DNA from: Myxococcales bacterium
GTDB lineage: Bacteria > Myxococcota_A > Polyangia > Haliangiales > Haliangiaceae
Direction of reading: 5' to 3'
DNA: 61,465 nt
NCBI GenBank assembly: GCA_947483555.1
Contig: CANKMW010000051.1
Location: 1 to 61,465 of the forward strand
Shown here: positions 47,084 to 55,603 of the stretch, piece after piece
Position numbering within the stretch: position 1 is the first letter of the stretch
How the letters are laid out: every line of letters begins with the position of its first letter
Translations under genes and position numbers: made by a program
The notes under the pieces: generated by a model
Seen by the model: only the letters and a program-made list of their open reading frames with translations
Databases searched by the model: none
Told to the model about the DNA's origin: nothing

Positions 47084-48049
47084 GTGCGACTGAAGCTGTT
47101 CTTCCACGACGCGTGCTTCGACGGCACCGCGTCGGCGGCGTTGTTCAGCGCCTTCTACCGCGGCCGCGAACCCGGCGCCGTGATCGACCCCATCGGCATG
47201 CGGCATCAGCTCGGCGATCCGTTCGCCGACGTCGCCGTCGACGGCGACGACAACGCCTGCGTCGACTTCCGCTACGCCGCCGACCCGCGCATGCGGTGGT
47301 GGTTCGATCACCACGCCACCGCCTTCCAGCCGCCAGCACTGCGCACCGACTACGAGTCGCGCACCGGCGACACGATGGCGTTCGATCCGGCCGCGCCATC
47401 GTGCGCCGGGCTCATCACGCGCACGCTCGCCACCCGCTTCGGGTGGCGGGTGCCGCCGCACCTCGCCGAGCTGACGACCTGGGCCGACACCATCGACGCC
47501 GCCGCCTACGACAGCGCCAGCGCGGCGTGCGCGCTCGACGCGCCAGCGCAGCGCCTGGCGCTGTGGCTGGGCGCCAATCGCGAACCCCGGGCGCTGGCTC
47601 GCTACATCGACGAGCTGGCCCGCGACGGGCTGGGCGCGCTCGCCGCCGCCGACTGGATCGCGCCGGTGCTCGGGCCAGCGCTGGCGCGCCGCGAACGCGA
47701 CCGCGACACCTGGACCCGACTCGGCCAGACCATCGGCCAGGTCGTCATGTTCGACCTGCTCGGCACCGACCTGCCACCGCCTGGCTTCTCGGCCTACGAC
47801 CTGTTTCGAAGCTGCACCTACACGGTCACACTCGGTCGCACCGACACCGCCGTGAAGGTCGGCGTGGGGCACAACCCCTGGGGCCCCGGCGCCCGTGAAG
47901 GGCGCGCCCACGATCTCGGTGCGCTGTGCGAGGGCTTCGGTGGCGGTGGGCACGCGGCGGTCGGGGGCGTCACGCTGCCCGCCGATGCCGTCGATCGCGG
48001 CCGCGCGGTCGCGGCCGCGATCATCGCCAGGCTGTCCGACGAACGGTGA
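47084..48049 (+). CDS. DHH-family phosphoesterase
   Basis: A 321-residue cytoplasmic phosphoesterase. The first motif is HDACFDGTASAAL (residues 8-20), and the DHH motif is WWFDHHAT (Asp75-His76-His77). The DHHA1-like C-terminus has GFGGGGHAAVGGVTLP near residues 285-300. It differs from RecJ and from NrnA in spacing but fits the broader DHH class that cuts short oligonucleotides or cyclic-nucleotide products. GTG at 47084 follows the preceding stop by 2 bp, so it is co-transcribed with the lipoprotein. Confidence 0.88.
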   Translation: MRLKLFFHDACFDGTASAALFSAFYRGREPGAVIDPIGMRHQLGDPFADVAVDGDDNACVDFRYAADPRMRWWFDHHATAFQPPALRTDYESRTGDTMAFDPAAPSCAGLITRTLATRFGWRVPPHLAELTTWADTIDAAAYDSASAACALDAPAQRLALWLGANREPRALARYIDELARDGLGALAAADWIAPVLGPALARRERDRDTWTRLGQTIGQVVMFDLLGTDLPPPGFSAYDLFRSCTYTVTLGRTDTAVKVGVGHNPWGPGAREGRAHDLGALCEGFGGGGHAAVGGVTLPADAVDRGRAVAAAIIARLSDER

Positions 48050-48082
48050 TACGATCGACGCATCCGAGAAGGAGCATCTCCC

Positions 48083-49495
48083 ATGCGCCCGATCAGGTTC
48101 GCGATCCGGTTCATCGCTGCCGCAGGCTTGTCCGTGGCCTGCGGCAGTACCGACGTCGGCGGTGACGGTGATGCCGGCGGCGGCGACGGTGATGGCGGCG
48201 GGCCGGTCGATGCGTGCGTCGGCCTCGAGTGCTTCCAGGTCTCGTGCCCCGGCGGCGGCACGACGACCGTGAGCGGCACGGTCTACGCACCCAACGGCAC
48301 GCTGCCGCTCTACAACGTCGTGGTCTACGTGCCCAACAGTGCGGTCGACGCGTTGCCGGCCGGCGCGACCTGCGATCGCTGCGGCCAGCCGCCGTCCGGA
48401 AATCCGGTCGTCCAGGCGGTGACCGACACCGCCGGCAACTTCGTCCTCGAGAACGTGCCGGTGACCGACAACCTGCCGCTGGTGATCCAGGTCGGCAAGT
48501 GGCGCCGCCAGGTGACGCTGCCGGCGGTGCCCGCGTGTGTCGACACGCCGTTGCCCATGGCGACCACGCGGCTGCCCCGCAACAAGAGCGAGGGCGACAT
48601 CCCGCAGATGGCGCTGACCACCGGCGGCGCCGACGCGCTCGAGTGCCTGCTGCGCAAGATCGGCCTCGATGACGCCGAGTTCACCAACGCGTCGGGGACC
48701 GGCCGCGTTCACCTGTTCACCGGCACCGGCGGCACGCCGCGCTTCGCGACCACGCTCAACGGTGGGGCCGACTTCACCAACGCGACCACGCTGTGGGACA
48801 CCACCCCGCACCTGATGCCGTACGACGTCACGTTCCTGTCGTGCGAGGCCGGCCAGAACCCGGGCACCAAGCCGGTGACCGCGCGCCAGGCGCTGTCTGA
48901 CTACACCAACGTCGGCGGCCGGGTGTTCGCGTCGCACTGGCACAACATCTGGATCGACCTCGGCACCGCGCCGTGGCCGACCACGGTCACGCCCAACTAC
49001 CTCCCCGATCTCGGCAACGTCACCGCCGACATCAACACCGGGTTCGCCAAGGGCGCAGCGCTGGCCCAGTGGCTGTTCAACCCGGTCGTCGGTGGCTCGA
49101 CGGTGCTGGGCCAGATCGCCCTCACCGACACCCAGCACACGGTCGAGGCGGTCAACCCGGCCACCACCGAGCGCTGGATCTCGAAGGCGACCACCGCCAA
49201 CAACCGGCCGAGCGTGCAGTACTACCAGTTCACGACCCCGCTCACCGTCGACGAGACCCAGCGCTGCGGCAAGGTGGTGTTCAGCGACATCCACGTCTCG
49301 ACCGTCGACGACTCGTCGGGCTCGCTGCGCTTCCCGGCTGGCTGCACCACCACGACGTTGACCGCGCAGGAGAAGGTGCTGGCCTTCATGATCTTCGACA
49401 TCGCGTCGTGCGTCGGACCGCCGATCGGCCTCGACCCCGACGACGGCGACCGCGCGCCCGCCGAGCAGCCGCTGACCAGCGAAGCGTCCCGCTGA
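48083..49495 (+). CDS. Lipoprotein with carboxypeptidase-regulatory-like domain
   Basis: A 470-residue lipoprotein. The lipobox is SVAC (about 17-20), followed by an Asp/Gly linker. A CarboxypepD-reg-like fold comes next (TVSGTVYAPNGTLPLYNVVVYVPN, then NFVLENVPVTDNLPLVIQVGKWRRQ). A Cys-containing region and a C-terminal alpha/beta domain follow, with YDVTFLSCEAGQN, VFASHWHNIW and KVVFSDIHVST. This last part resembles a class I glutamine amidotransferase-like fold found in similar myxobacterial lipoproteins; that match is tentative. AAGGAG lies upstream of ATG 48083. Confidence 0.78.
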   Translation: MRPIRFAIRFIAAAGLSVACGSTDVGGDGDAGGGDGDGGGPVDACVGLECFQVSCPGGGTTTVSGTVYAPNGTLPLYNVVVYVPNSAVDALPAGATCDRCGQPPSGNPVVQAVTDTAGNFVLENVPVTDNLPLVIQVGKWRRQVTLPAVPACVDTPLPMATTRLPRNKSEGDIPQMALTTGGADALECLLRKIGLDDAEFTNASGTGRVHLFTGTGGTPRFATTLNGGADFTNATTLWDTTPHLMPYDVTFLSCEAGQNPGTKPVTARQALSDYTNVGGRVFASHWHNIWIDLGTAPWPTTVTPNYLPDLGNVTADINTGFAKGAALAQWLFNPVVGGSTVLGQIALTDTQHTVEAVNPATTERWISKATTANNRPSVQYYQFTTPLTVDETQRCGKVVFSDIHVSTVDDSSGSLRFPAGCTTTTLTAQEKVLAFMIFDIASCVGPPIGLDPDDGDRAPAEQPLTSEASR

Positions 49496-49504
49496 GCCCA
49501 CAGG

Positions 49505-49614
49505 CCCGTGCCCGTGCCCGTGCCCGTGCCCGTGCCCGTGCCCGGCGGTCCGGGCGCCGCCATCGACGAGAGATTGCCGCGGGCCAGATCGGGCACGGGC
49601 ACGGGCACGGGCAC
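49505..49614. repeat. Inverted hexanucleotide repeats, (CCCGTG)6 and (GGGCAC)4
   Basis: Six tandem CCCGTG units (49505-49540) are followed 50 bases later by four tandem GGGCAC units (49591-49614) plus a GGGTAC variant. The two arrays are complementary and can form a long GC-rich hairpin. They lie between two convergent genes, just after the 48083-49495 gene stop. A role as terminator or repeat family is possible. Confidence 0.85.
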
Positions 49615-49625
49615 GGGTACGGGAG

Positions 49626-49671
49626 CAGGCAGGATGCAGAACGCCGCTTCGCGGTGTTCTGCATCAGCCTG
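49626..49671. terminator. Strong hairpin at the convergent gene end
   Basis: GATGCAGAAC (49633-49642) and GTTCTGCATC (49656-49665) pair perfectly. Outside this, CAGGC (49626-49630) pairs with GCCTG (49667-49671). Inside, CCGC (49644-49647) pairs with GCGG (49651-49654) around a small TTC loop. The stop codon of the prepilin peptidase gene (49664-49666) lies within the right arm. The arrangement would block transcription from both sides, though neither side has a T-run. Confidence 0.7.
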
Positions 49672-50800
49672 CTATCTGGAACAGTACGTACGGCTCGGCG
49701 AACCACCAGAACAGCGCGGCCACGGCCAGGAACGGGCCGAACGGCAAGGCGCCGGGCGCCAGCGCGTCGTCGTCGCCGTCACCGTCGCCGTCGTCCACCG
49801 TGTCGTCGCCGGTGCCCGGCGCCGGCCGAGGATCGGTGAGGCCAAAAAAGTCGTCGGCGAGCGCCGCCGCGACGACCACCGCGGCGGCGATCCACGGCGG
49901 CAGCGGCGTTGTCATGACCGCCGCTCCGACGATGGCGATCAGTCCGAGCGACCACAGCGCCTGCCGTCGCTCCGCCCACGGCAGTGGCGCCAGCGGCGGC
50001 TCGGCGGCGGCGCCGTCGTCGGCGCCATCGTCGGCGCCACCCGGGGCGCCACCGGTCGCGCTGCGGATCAGCATCGCCGGGATCACGACCACGACCGCCA
50101 CCGCAGCGCCGAGGAACAGCGCCACCATCGGCCCCCGCCAGCCCAGCAGCGCGCCGACCACCGCGAGCAGCTTGCCGTCGCCCATGCCCATGCCGATCTT
50201 GCCGCGCAGCAGCAGGAACAGGTCGGCGACCACCCGCACCAGCGCGAAGCCGACCGCCGCGCCGACGATCCCGTCCTGCCAGCCGCGCTCGGGCAGCGTG
50301 GTGCCGAGCGCGTAGAACGCGACCAGCGACGGTAGCGTCACCCGATCGAGGATGAGCATGTGGTCGAGATCGATGAACAGGATGACGACCATCACGAACG
50401 CGAAGGCGGCGCCGATGCCGGCCCGCACCACGCGCAGGTCGAGCGGCTCGAGCCCGGCGCGGGCGTCGACCGCGAACCACCACACGGTCGCGAACAGCAC
50501 CCCGGTCAGCGCCTCGACCAGGATGTAGCGCGCCGAGAACTGGGTGCCGCAGTCGCGGCAGCGGCCACGCAGCCACAACCAGGCCAGGATGGGGACGTTG
50601 TCGTACCCGCGCACCGGCTTGCCGCAGGCGCCACAATGCGACCCCGGCGACACCACCGAACGGCCCCGCGGGTGCTCCTTGGTCGGCGGCCAGCGGTAGA
50701 TACAGACGTTGGCAAAGCTGCCCCACAGCGTGCCGAGGACGAACGCCATGGCGAGAGCCGCCGGGCTCGTGGCCAGCGCCTCGAGCTGCGCGTCGTTCAT
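49664..50800 (-). CDS. pilD: Prepilin peptidase / N-methyltransferase PilD-type
   Basis: A 378-residue inner-membrane bifunctional enzyme that trims type IV prepilin or type II secretion pseudopilin leaders. The zinc region has Cys56, Cys59, Cys81 and Cys84 (CGACGKPV, then CRDCG). The aspartic protease residues lie in FIDLDHMLI (Asp144/Asp146) and GMGDGK (Asp208). The protein is about 100 residues longer than typical. The extra length is a Gly/Asp/Ala-rich loop (GGADDGADDGAAAE) and an acidic low-complexity segment (DDTVDDGDGDGDDDA) before the last helix. ATG at 50800. Pilus genes are not adjacent. Confidence 0.92.
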   Translation of the reverse strand: MNDAQLEALATSPAALAMAFVLGTLWGSFANVCIYRWPPTKEHPRGRSVVSPGSHCGACGKPVRGYDNVPILAWLWLRGRCRDCGTQFSARYILVEALTGVLFATVWWFAVDARAGLEPLDLRVVRAGIGAAFAFVMVVILFIDLDHMLILDRVTLPSLVAFYALGTTLPERGWQDGIVGAAVGFALVRVVADLFLLLRGKIGMGMGDGKLLAVVGALLGWRGPMVALFLGAAVAVVVVIPAMLIRSATGGAPGGADDGADDGAAAEPPLAPLPWAERRQALWSLGLIAIVGAAVMTTPLPPWIAAAVVVAAALADDFFGLTDPRPAPGTGDDTVDDGDGDGDDDALAPGALPFGPFLAVAALFWWFAEPYVLFQIAG

Positions 50801-50860
50801 CACGAGAACGGTAGCACGGTCGCGATTGACCGAGCCGGCGACGGACGCTATCAACCAGGC

Positions 50861-51817
50861 ATGCGCCGACCGCCCCGCCTGCTGGCCGTGCTGGGCGCCC
50901 TCGCGCTCGGCGCCTGCAGCTCCTCGGGCGGCGCGTCCGACAAGGAGCTCGAGGGCCTGGTGGTCGCCGCCACCCGGGCGCCGCTCACCGTCGACCTCGC
51001 CAAGGCCGGCCGCGATCCTGCGACGCTGGCGACGGCGCTGGCGCTGCCATGGAGCCGGGCCGCGGCGCAGCTCGGCGATCATCGGCTGTCGATCGCCACC
51101 GTGATGGAGGTCCGCGAAGGCGCGGCGGTGATCGAGCAGCTCAACGACACCACCACCCTCGATCTGGCCGCCGACGGCACCTACCACGCGACCTACGAGA
51201 ACAGCGCCGACTACGGCCGCGAGGTCGTGTTCATCGCCGGCACCTTGTACCTGCGACCGCGCTTCACCCGCTGGCACCAGCGCGCCCCCGAGACCGCCGT
51301 CGAGCCGACCGAGCTGCGCGATCAGCTGGTCGGAGCGCTCGGCGCCCACGTCGCGCTCTACGCCCACGGCCTCGAGCTCAGCGACAAGGGCGTCGTGCAA
51401 CAGTCGGGGCGGGCCGGCCGTCGCATCGAGCTCAAGCTGGCGCCGTCGCCCAGACCGGCGCCCCGGCCGACGCTGGTCCAGCACGCGTGGCGGGAGGGCG
51501 CCACCGTCGAGGCTGCCACCGGCGAGGTGGTGCTCGACGACGCCACCGGCCTGCCGCTGCGCGCCCGCCTCGACGCCACCGTCGGCTTCGTCCGCGACGG
51601 CAAGCGCCTGACGATGCGGCTCGCGCTCGAGCAGGCGGTCGTGATCGGCACGGTCGCGGTCGCCCGCCCCGAAGACGATCAGATCGTCGCGACGCCGATG
51701 CGGCTGCGCGAGGTCGACGACCGCAACTTCCTCTTGCAGGGCATCGCGCCGGTCGGCGGCAAGAAACCGGCGGCGGCGCCCGAGCCGGCGGCGGCGCCCG
51801 TGCCGGCGGCGCCATGA
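50861..51817 (+). CDS. Lipoprotein of unknown function
   Basis: A 318-residue lipoprotein. The lipobox LGAC (about 16-19) is followed by SSSGGAS. The rest is mixed alpha/beta without a recognised family: a DLAADGTYHATYENSADYG segment, a REVVFIAGTLYLRPRFTRW segment and a C-terminal Pro/Ala tail. The start ATG at 50861 is preceded by no strong site. It is coupled to the next gene by ATGA. It may be a periplasmic partner of that gene product. Confidence 0.72.
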   Translation: MRRPPRLLAVLGALALGACSSSGGASDKELEGLVVAATRAPLTVDLAKAGRDPATLATALALPWSRAAAQLGDHRLSIATVMEVREGAAVIEQLNDTTTLDLAADGTYHATYENSADYGREVVFIAGTLYLRPRFTRWHQRAPETAVEPTELRDQLVGALGAHVALYAHGLELSDKGVVQQSGRAGRRIELKLAPSPRPAPRPTLVQHAWREGATVEAATGEVVLDDATGLPLRARLDATVGFVRDGKRLTMRLALEQAVVIGTVAVARPEDDQIVATPMRLREVDDRNFLLQGIAPVGGKKPAAAPEPAAAPVPAAP

Positions 51818-52602
51818 CCTCGCTGACCCTGCGCCGCGACTACCTGGGTGCCCACCGCCGGCTCGCCGTCGGCCGCGCGCTCGCCGCCGCCGCCGCCGGC
51901 CTGGTGCCGGTCCCGTTTCTCGACGACTACCTGATCGAGGCGACGCTCGGCGGCGCCTACAAGCGCATCGCCAGCGCCCACCAGATCGACCTCGATCCAG
52001 TGGCGGTCAAGAATCTGGTCCACGGCAAGACCCGCCCCAAGGCCTGGTACGAGCTGACCGGCACCGCGCTCGTCGGCCGGCTGGCGACCAGGTCGTGGCG
52101 ACGGGTGCTGATCGCGTTCACCGCGGTGCGCCGGGCCCAGGTCGCCGCCACCACGTTCGCCACCCTCACGGTGTTCGACCACTACTGCGCGCGGGTCCAT
52201 ACCGGGCTCGGCCTCGATGGCGCGCGCGCGCTCGAGGTGCGCGAGCTGATCCGTCGCGCGCTGATCGAGACCCCGGGCGGGCTGTCGTTCGAGCCGTTCC
52301 GCAGGGGCGCGCTCGCCGCCGCGCGCACCGTGGCCCGGGCGCCCCTCGAGCTCGCCGATCTGGCCTCGGGTGGGCGGCTGCGCAAGCTGCTGGCCCGCGG
52401 CAAGGACGTCGAGGAGGCCGAGGCGGTCGACGAGGTCGACGCCATCGTCGAGCACGAGCTGGCTGACACCGACGGCATCTTCGCGCGCGCGGTCGCCGCG
52501 ATCGAGCTGCAGCTGACCGCCGAGGTCAACCCGTACGTCGACGACGTGATCGAGCGCTTCGACGCCCTGTGGCGCGCCCGCGCCGGCGCGGAGAAGCCGT
52601 GA
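51814..52602 (+). CDS. Protein of unknown function, possible membrane-associated
   Basis: A 262-residue protein. Early residues (LAAAAAGLVPVPFLDDYLIEATLGGAYKRIA) resemble the start of DUF697/YcjF-like or related membrane-associated proteins, though the similarity is loose. The rest is helical: SWRRVLIAFTAVRRAQVAATTFATLTVF, and then Glu-rich LARGKDVEEAEAVDEVDAIVEHELADTDGIF. No catalytic motif seen. ATG at 51814 is embedded in the upstream stop. proB begins at its own stop. Confidence 0.68.
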   Translation: MTSLTLRRDYLGAHRRLAVGRALAAAAAGLVPVPFLDDYLIEATLGGAYKRIASAHQIDLDPVAVKNLVHGKTRPKAWYELTGTALVGRLATRSWRRVLIAFTAVRRAQVAATTFATLTVFDHYCARVHTGLGLDGARALEVRELIRRALIETPGGLSFEPFRRGALAAARTVARAPLELADLASGGRLRKLLARGKDVEEAEAVDEVDAIVEHELADTDGIFARAVAAIELQLTAEVNPYVDDVIERFDALWRARAGAEKP

Positions 52603-53744
52603 CCGCCGTGCCCACCGTGAACGACGCCAGCACCGCGATCGCCGACCGCGCCGAGCTGGCCGCCGCCCGCCGCGTGGTGGTCAAGATCGGCAGCCGGTTG
52701 CTCGCCGAGAGCCCGGCCGGCCGACCCGCCGCGGTCGCCGATCAGGTCGCCGAGCTGCGCCGCCGCGGCGTCGAGGTGGTGATCGTGTCGTCGGGCGCCA
52801 TCGCGATGGGGGTCCGGGAGCTACGACTGGCGGCGCGGCCCGCCGATCTACCCGGGCTGCAGGCCGCCGCCGCGGTCGGGCAGTGCCGCCTGATGCAGCA
52901 CTGGGAACATGCCTTCGCTCCGCATGATCTGCTGATCGGCCAGGTCCTGCTCACCCACGACGATCTTGGCGATCGACGCCGCTTCCTGTCGGCGCGCCTG
53001 ACCCTGCGCGCGCTGCTCGATCACGGCGTGGTGCCGATCATCAACGAGAACGACACCGTCGCGGTCGAGGAGATCAAGTTTGGCGACAACGACCAGCTCG
53101 CCGCGCTGGTGGCGAGCCTGGCCTCGGCCGATGCGCTGATCATCCTCACCGACGTCGACGGCCTGTGGGACGAACACGGCCGCCGCATCCCGGTGGTCCG
53201 CGACGTCGAGCGCGAGGCGGCACCGGTCGCGGGCGCCAGCCGCACCGACGGCATCGGCTCGGGCGGGATGGCGTCGAAGGTGCAAGCCGCGAAGATGGTC
53301 ACCCGCCTGGGCATCCCGGCGGTGGTCGCGCCGGGTCGCGAGCCGCGCGTGCTGTGCGACGTGCTGGCCGGCGCCGACCGCGGCACGGTGTTCCTGCCCG
53401 GCGCCGGCGGCGCCCGCCCGGTGTCCCAGCGCAAGCACTGGATCGCCTACGGCCCCAAGCCGACCGGCCGCCTGGTCGTCGACGATGGCGCCCGCCGCGC
53501 CCTGGTCGAGTCTGGCAAGAGCCTGTTGCCGCGCGGAATCACGGCGGTCGATGGCGATTTCGATGCCGGTGAGACCGTGAGCGTGGTCGCGGCCGATGGC
53601 ACCGAGCTCGCCCGCGGGCTGGCCGCCTACGACGCCGCGGCGCTGCGCCGGATCCGGGGCTTGCATTCGTCGGATTTCGAGGCGACCCTGGGATACAGGT
53701 CTCTCGACGAAGCCATCCACCGCGACGACCTCGTGCTCCTGTGA
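52599..53744 (+). CDS. proB: Glutamate 5-kinase
   Basis: A 381-residue cytoplasmic kinase for the first step of proline synthesis (L-glutamate to glutamyl-5-phosphate). Kinase motifs: VVVKIGSRLL, VSSGAIAMG, GDNDQLAALVA, LTDVDGLWD and GSGGMASKVQAAK. A PUA domain of about 100 residues follows the kinase (KHWIAYGPKPTGRLVVDDGARRAL). The Gly-Met-Ala-Ser-Lys and Asn-Glu-Asn-Asp segments are intact. GTG at 52599 overlaps the upstream stop (GTGA). proA follows by 4 bp. Confidence 0.95.
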   Translation: MTAVPTVNDASTAIADRAELAAARRVVVKIGSRLLAESPAGRPAAVADQVAELRRRGVEVVIVSSGAIAMGVRELRLAARPADLPGLQAAAAVGQCRLMQHWEHAFAPHDLLIGQVLLTHDDLGDRRRFLSARLTLRALLDHGVVPIINENDTVAVEEIKFGDNDQLAALVASLASADALIILTDVDGLWDEHGRRIPVVRDVEREAAPVAGASRTDGIGSGGMASKVQAAKMVTRLGIPAVVAPGREPRVLCDVLAGADRGTVFLPGAGGARPVSQRKHWIAYGPKPTGRLVVDDGARRALVESGKSLLPRGITAVDGDFDAGETVSVVAADGTELARGLAAYDAAALRRIRGLHSSDFEATLGYRSLDEAIHRDDLVLL

Positions 53745-53748
53745 AACC

Positions 53749-55014
53749 GTGACCGTGCCTGCCGATCCTGACCTGCGCGACCTCGCGCGGCAGGCGCGGG
53801 CCGCAGCCCGGGTCGTGGCGCGGGCCCCGGCGGCCAGCCGGCGCCGCGCGCTCGACGCCATCGCCGCCGAGCTGCGGGCGCGGACCGCCACCATCCTCGA
53901 TGCCAACGGCACCGACGTCGCCGCCGCCGAGCAGCGCGGCATGGCGCCGGCCATGATCGACCGCCTGCGCCTCGACGCCGGCCGGGTCGAGGCCATCGCC
54001 CGCGCCGTCGAGCAGATCGCCGCCCAGCCCGAGCTGGTCGGGCGCATCGAGCGCGCCGAGACCCGCGCCGACGGCCTCGAGCTGGCGCGCATGCGCATCC
54101 CGCTCGGCGTGATCGCCATCATCTACGAGGCGCGACCCAACGTCACCGTCGACGCGGCGGCGTTGTGTCTCAAGTCCGGCAACGCGTGTCTGCTGCGCGG
54201 CGGCTCGGAGGCGTTCGCCTCCAACCAGGCCCTCGGCGCCGCGGTCGCCGCCGGGCTGGCGGCCGCCGGGCTGCCGGCCGCCGCCGTGACGATGGTGCCG
54301 TCGACCGATCGCGACGCCATCCGCACCCTGGTCCAGCTCGACGATCTGATCGACCTGTGCATCCCACGTGGCGGTGAGGGCCTCATCCGCTTCGTCGCCG
54401 AGCACGCGCGGGTGCCGGTCATCAAGCACTACAAGGGCGTCTGTCACCTCTACGTCCACGCCGCCGCCGACCTCGACATGGCGCTGGCGCTGGCCGAGAA
54501 CGGCAAGGTCCAGCGCCCCGGGGTGTGCAACGCGGTCGAGACCATCCTGGTCGATCGCGCCGCCGCCGCCGCCTTCGTGCCGCGCCTGGCGGCCCGCTTC
54601 GCCGAGCTCGGCGTCGAGATCCGCGGCGACGACGAGGTCCGCCGCCTGGGCGGGTCGGCGATCGTGGCGGCCAGCGACGACGACTGGGCCGCCGAGTACC
54701 TGGCGTTGATCGTCGCGGTCCGGGTGGTCGACGATCTCGACGCGGCGATCGCCCACATCGAGCGCTGGGGCTCGGACCACACCGAGTCCATCGTCACCGC
54801 CGACCCGGCCGCCGCCGAACGCTTCCTGCACGAGGTCGGTTCGTCGACGGTGATGCACAACGCGTCGACCCGGTTCGCCGACGGCGGTGAGCTCGGCCTC
54901 GGCGCCGAGATCGGCATCTCGACCACCCGGCTGCACGCCTATGGGCCGATGGGCGCCGAGGGCCTGACCACCACCAAGTTTGTTGTCCGGGGTTCCGGAC
55001 ACCTGCGCACCTGA
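53749..55014 (+). CDS. proA: Glutamate-5-semialdehyde dehydrogenase
   Basis: A 421-residue enzyme that reduces glutamyl-5-phosphate to the semialdehyde using NADPH. Motifs: IPLGVIAIIYEARPNVTVDAA, LRGGSEAFASNQAL and VPVIKHYKGVCHLYV. The catalytic Cys is in KVQRPGVCNAVET, and GLGAEIGISTTRLHAYGPMG lies near the C-terminus. GTG at 53749 is taken; GTG at 53755 is equally possible. It follows proB in the same transcript, so both proline enzymes are made together. rsfS is 20 bp downstream. Confidence 0.95.
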   Translation: MTVPADPDLRDLARQARAAARVVARAPAASRRRALDAIAAELRARTATILDANGTDVAAAEQRGMAPAMIDRLRLDAGRVEAIARAVEQIAAQPELVGRIERAETRADGLELARMRIPLGVIAIIYEARPNVTVDAAALCLKSGNACLLRGGSEAFASNQALGAAVAAGLAAAGLPAAAVTMVPSTDRDAIRTLVQLDDLIDLCIPRGGEGLIRFVAEHARVPVIKHYKGVCHLYVHAAADLDMALALAENGKVQRPGVCNAVETILVDRAAAAAFVPRLAARFAELGVEIRGDDEVRRLGGSAIVAASDDDWAAEYLALIVAVRVVDDLDAAIAHIERWGSDHTESIVTADPAAAERFLHEVGSSTVMHNASTRFADGGELGLGAEIGISTTRLHAYGPMGAEGLTTTKFVVRGSGHLRT

Positions 55015-55034
55015 CTCACAGCGAATGAAGTGAC

Positions 55035-55586
55035 GTGAAGACGATGACCCTCAAGGAAGATCAACCGGGCATGACCGATCGCGACAAAGACGGCAAGGAG
55101 CACAAGGAGGGCGCGGCCACGCGGCGCGAGACCGATCGCGATCCGCGCCCGGCGCGGGCCCGCGGCGAAGGCGACAGCGACGACGGTGTCACGCCGGCAC
55201 GCACCGACGACGCCGGACTCGCAGAAGCGCTGCGCGCGCTCGCGCTGGCGCTCGAGAAGAAGGCGCTCGAGCCGGTCTTGCTCGACGTCCGCGGCCTGTG
55301 CACGTACTGCAACTTCCAGCTGGTGGTGAGCGGCCGCTCGGATCGGCAGGTCGACGCCATCGGCGAGGCGATCCTGATCGGGCTCAAGAGCGAGGGCGTC
55401 AAGCCGCTCGGCACCGAGGGCAAGCGCTCCGGTCACTGGGTGCTGCTCGACTTCGGCGACTTCGTCGTGCACGTCTTCCACCACCCGTCGCGCGACCACT
55501 ACGATCTCGAGGGGCTGTGGGTCGACGCACCGCGGGTGCCGATCGAGGTCCCGCCCGAGGCCCACGTCCAGGCCGACGAGTACTGA
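55035..55586 (+). CDS. rsfS: Ribosomal silencing factor RsfS with N-terminal extension
   Basis: A 183-residue protein. The core (residues of about 60-175) is RsfS, which binds ribosomal protein L14 and prevents subunit joining: ALEPVLLDVRGLCTYCNFQLVVSGRS, then GTEGKRSGHWVLLDFGDFVVHVF. The first 60 residues are an unusual charged tail, Asp/Lys/Arg/Glu-rich, with no domain; most RsfS proteins start near the core. GTG at 55035, ATG at 55044 or ATG at 55071 could be used; the tail may be shorter. It is followed by rlmH, as in many genomes. Confidence 0.9.
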   Translation: MKTMTLKEDQPGMTDRDKDGKEHKEGAATRRETDRDPRPARARGEGDSDDGVTPARTDDAGLAEALRALALALEKKALEPVLLDVRGLCTYCNFQLVVSGRSDRQVDAIGEAILIGLKSEGVKPLGTEGKRSGHWVLLDFGDFVVHVFHHPSRDHYDLEGLWVDAPRVPIEVPPEAHVQADEY

Positions 55587-55603
55587 TCGCGGCGAGGTCG
55601 GCC

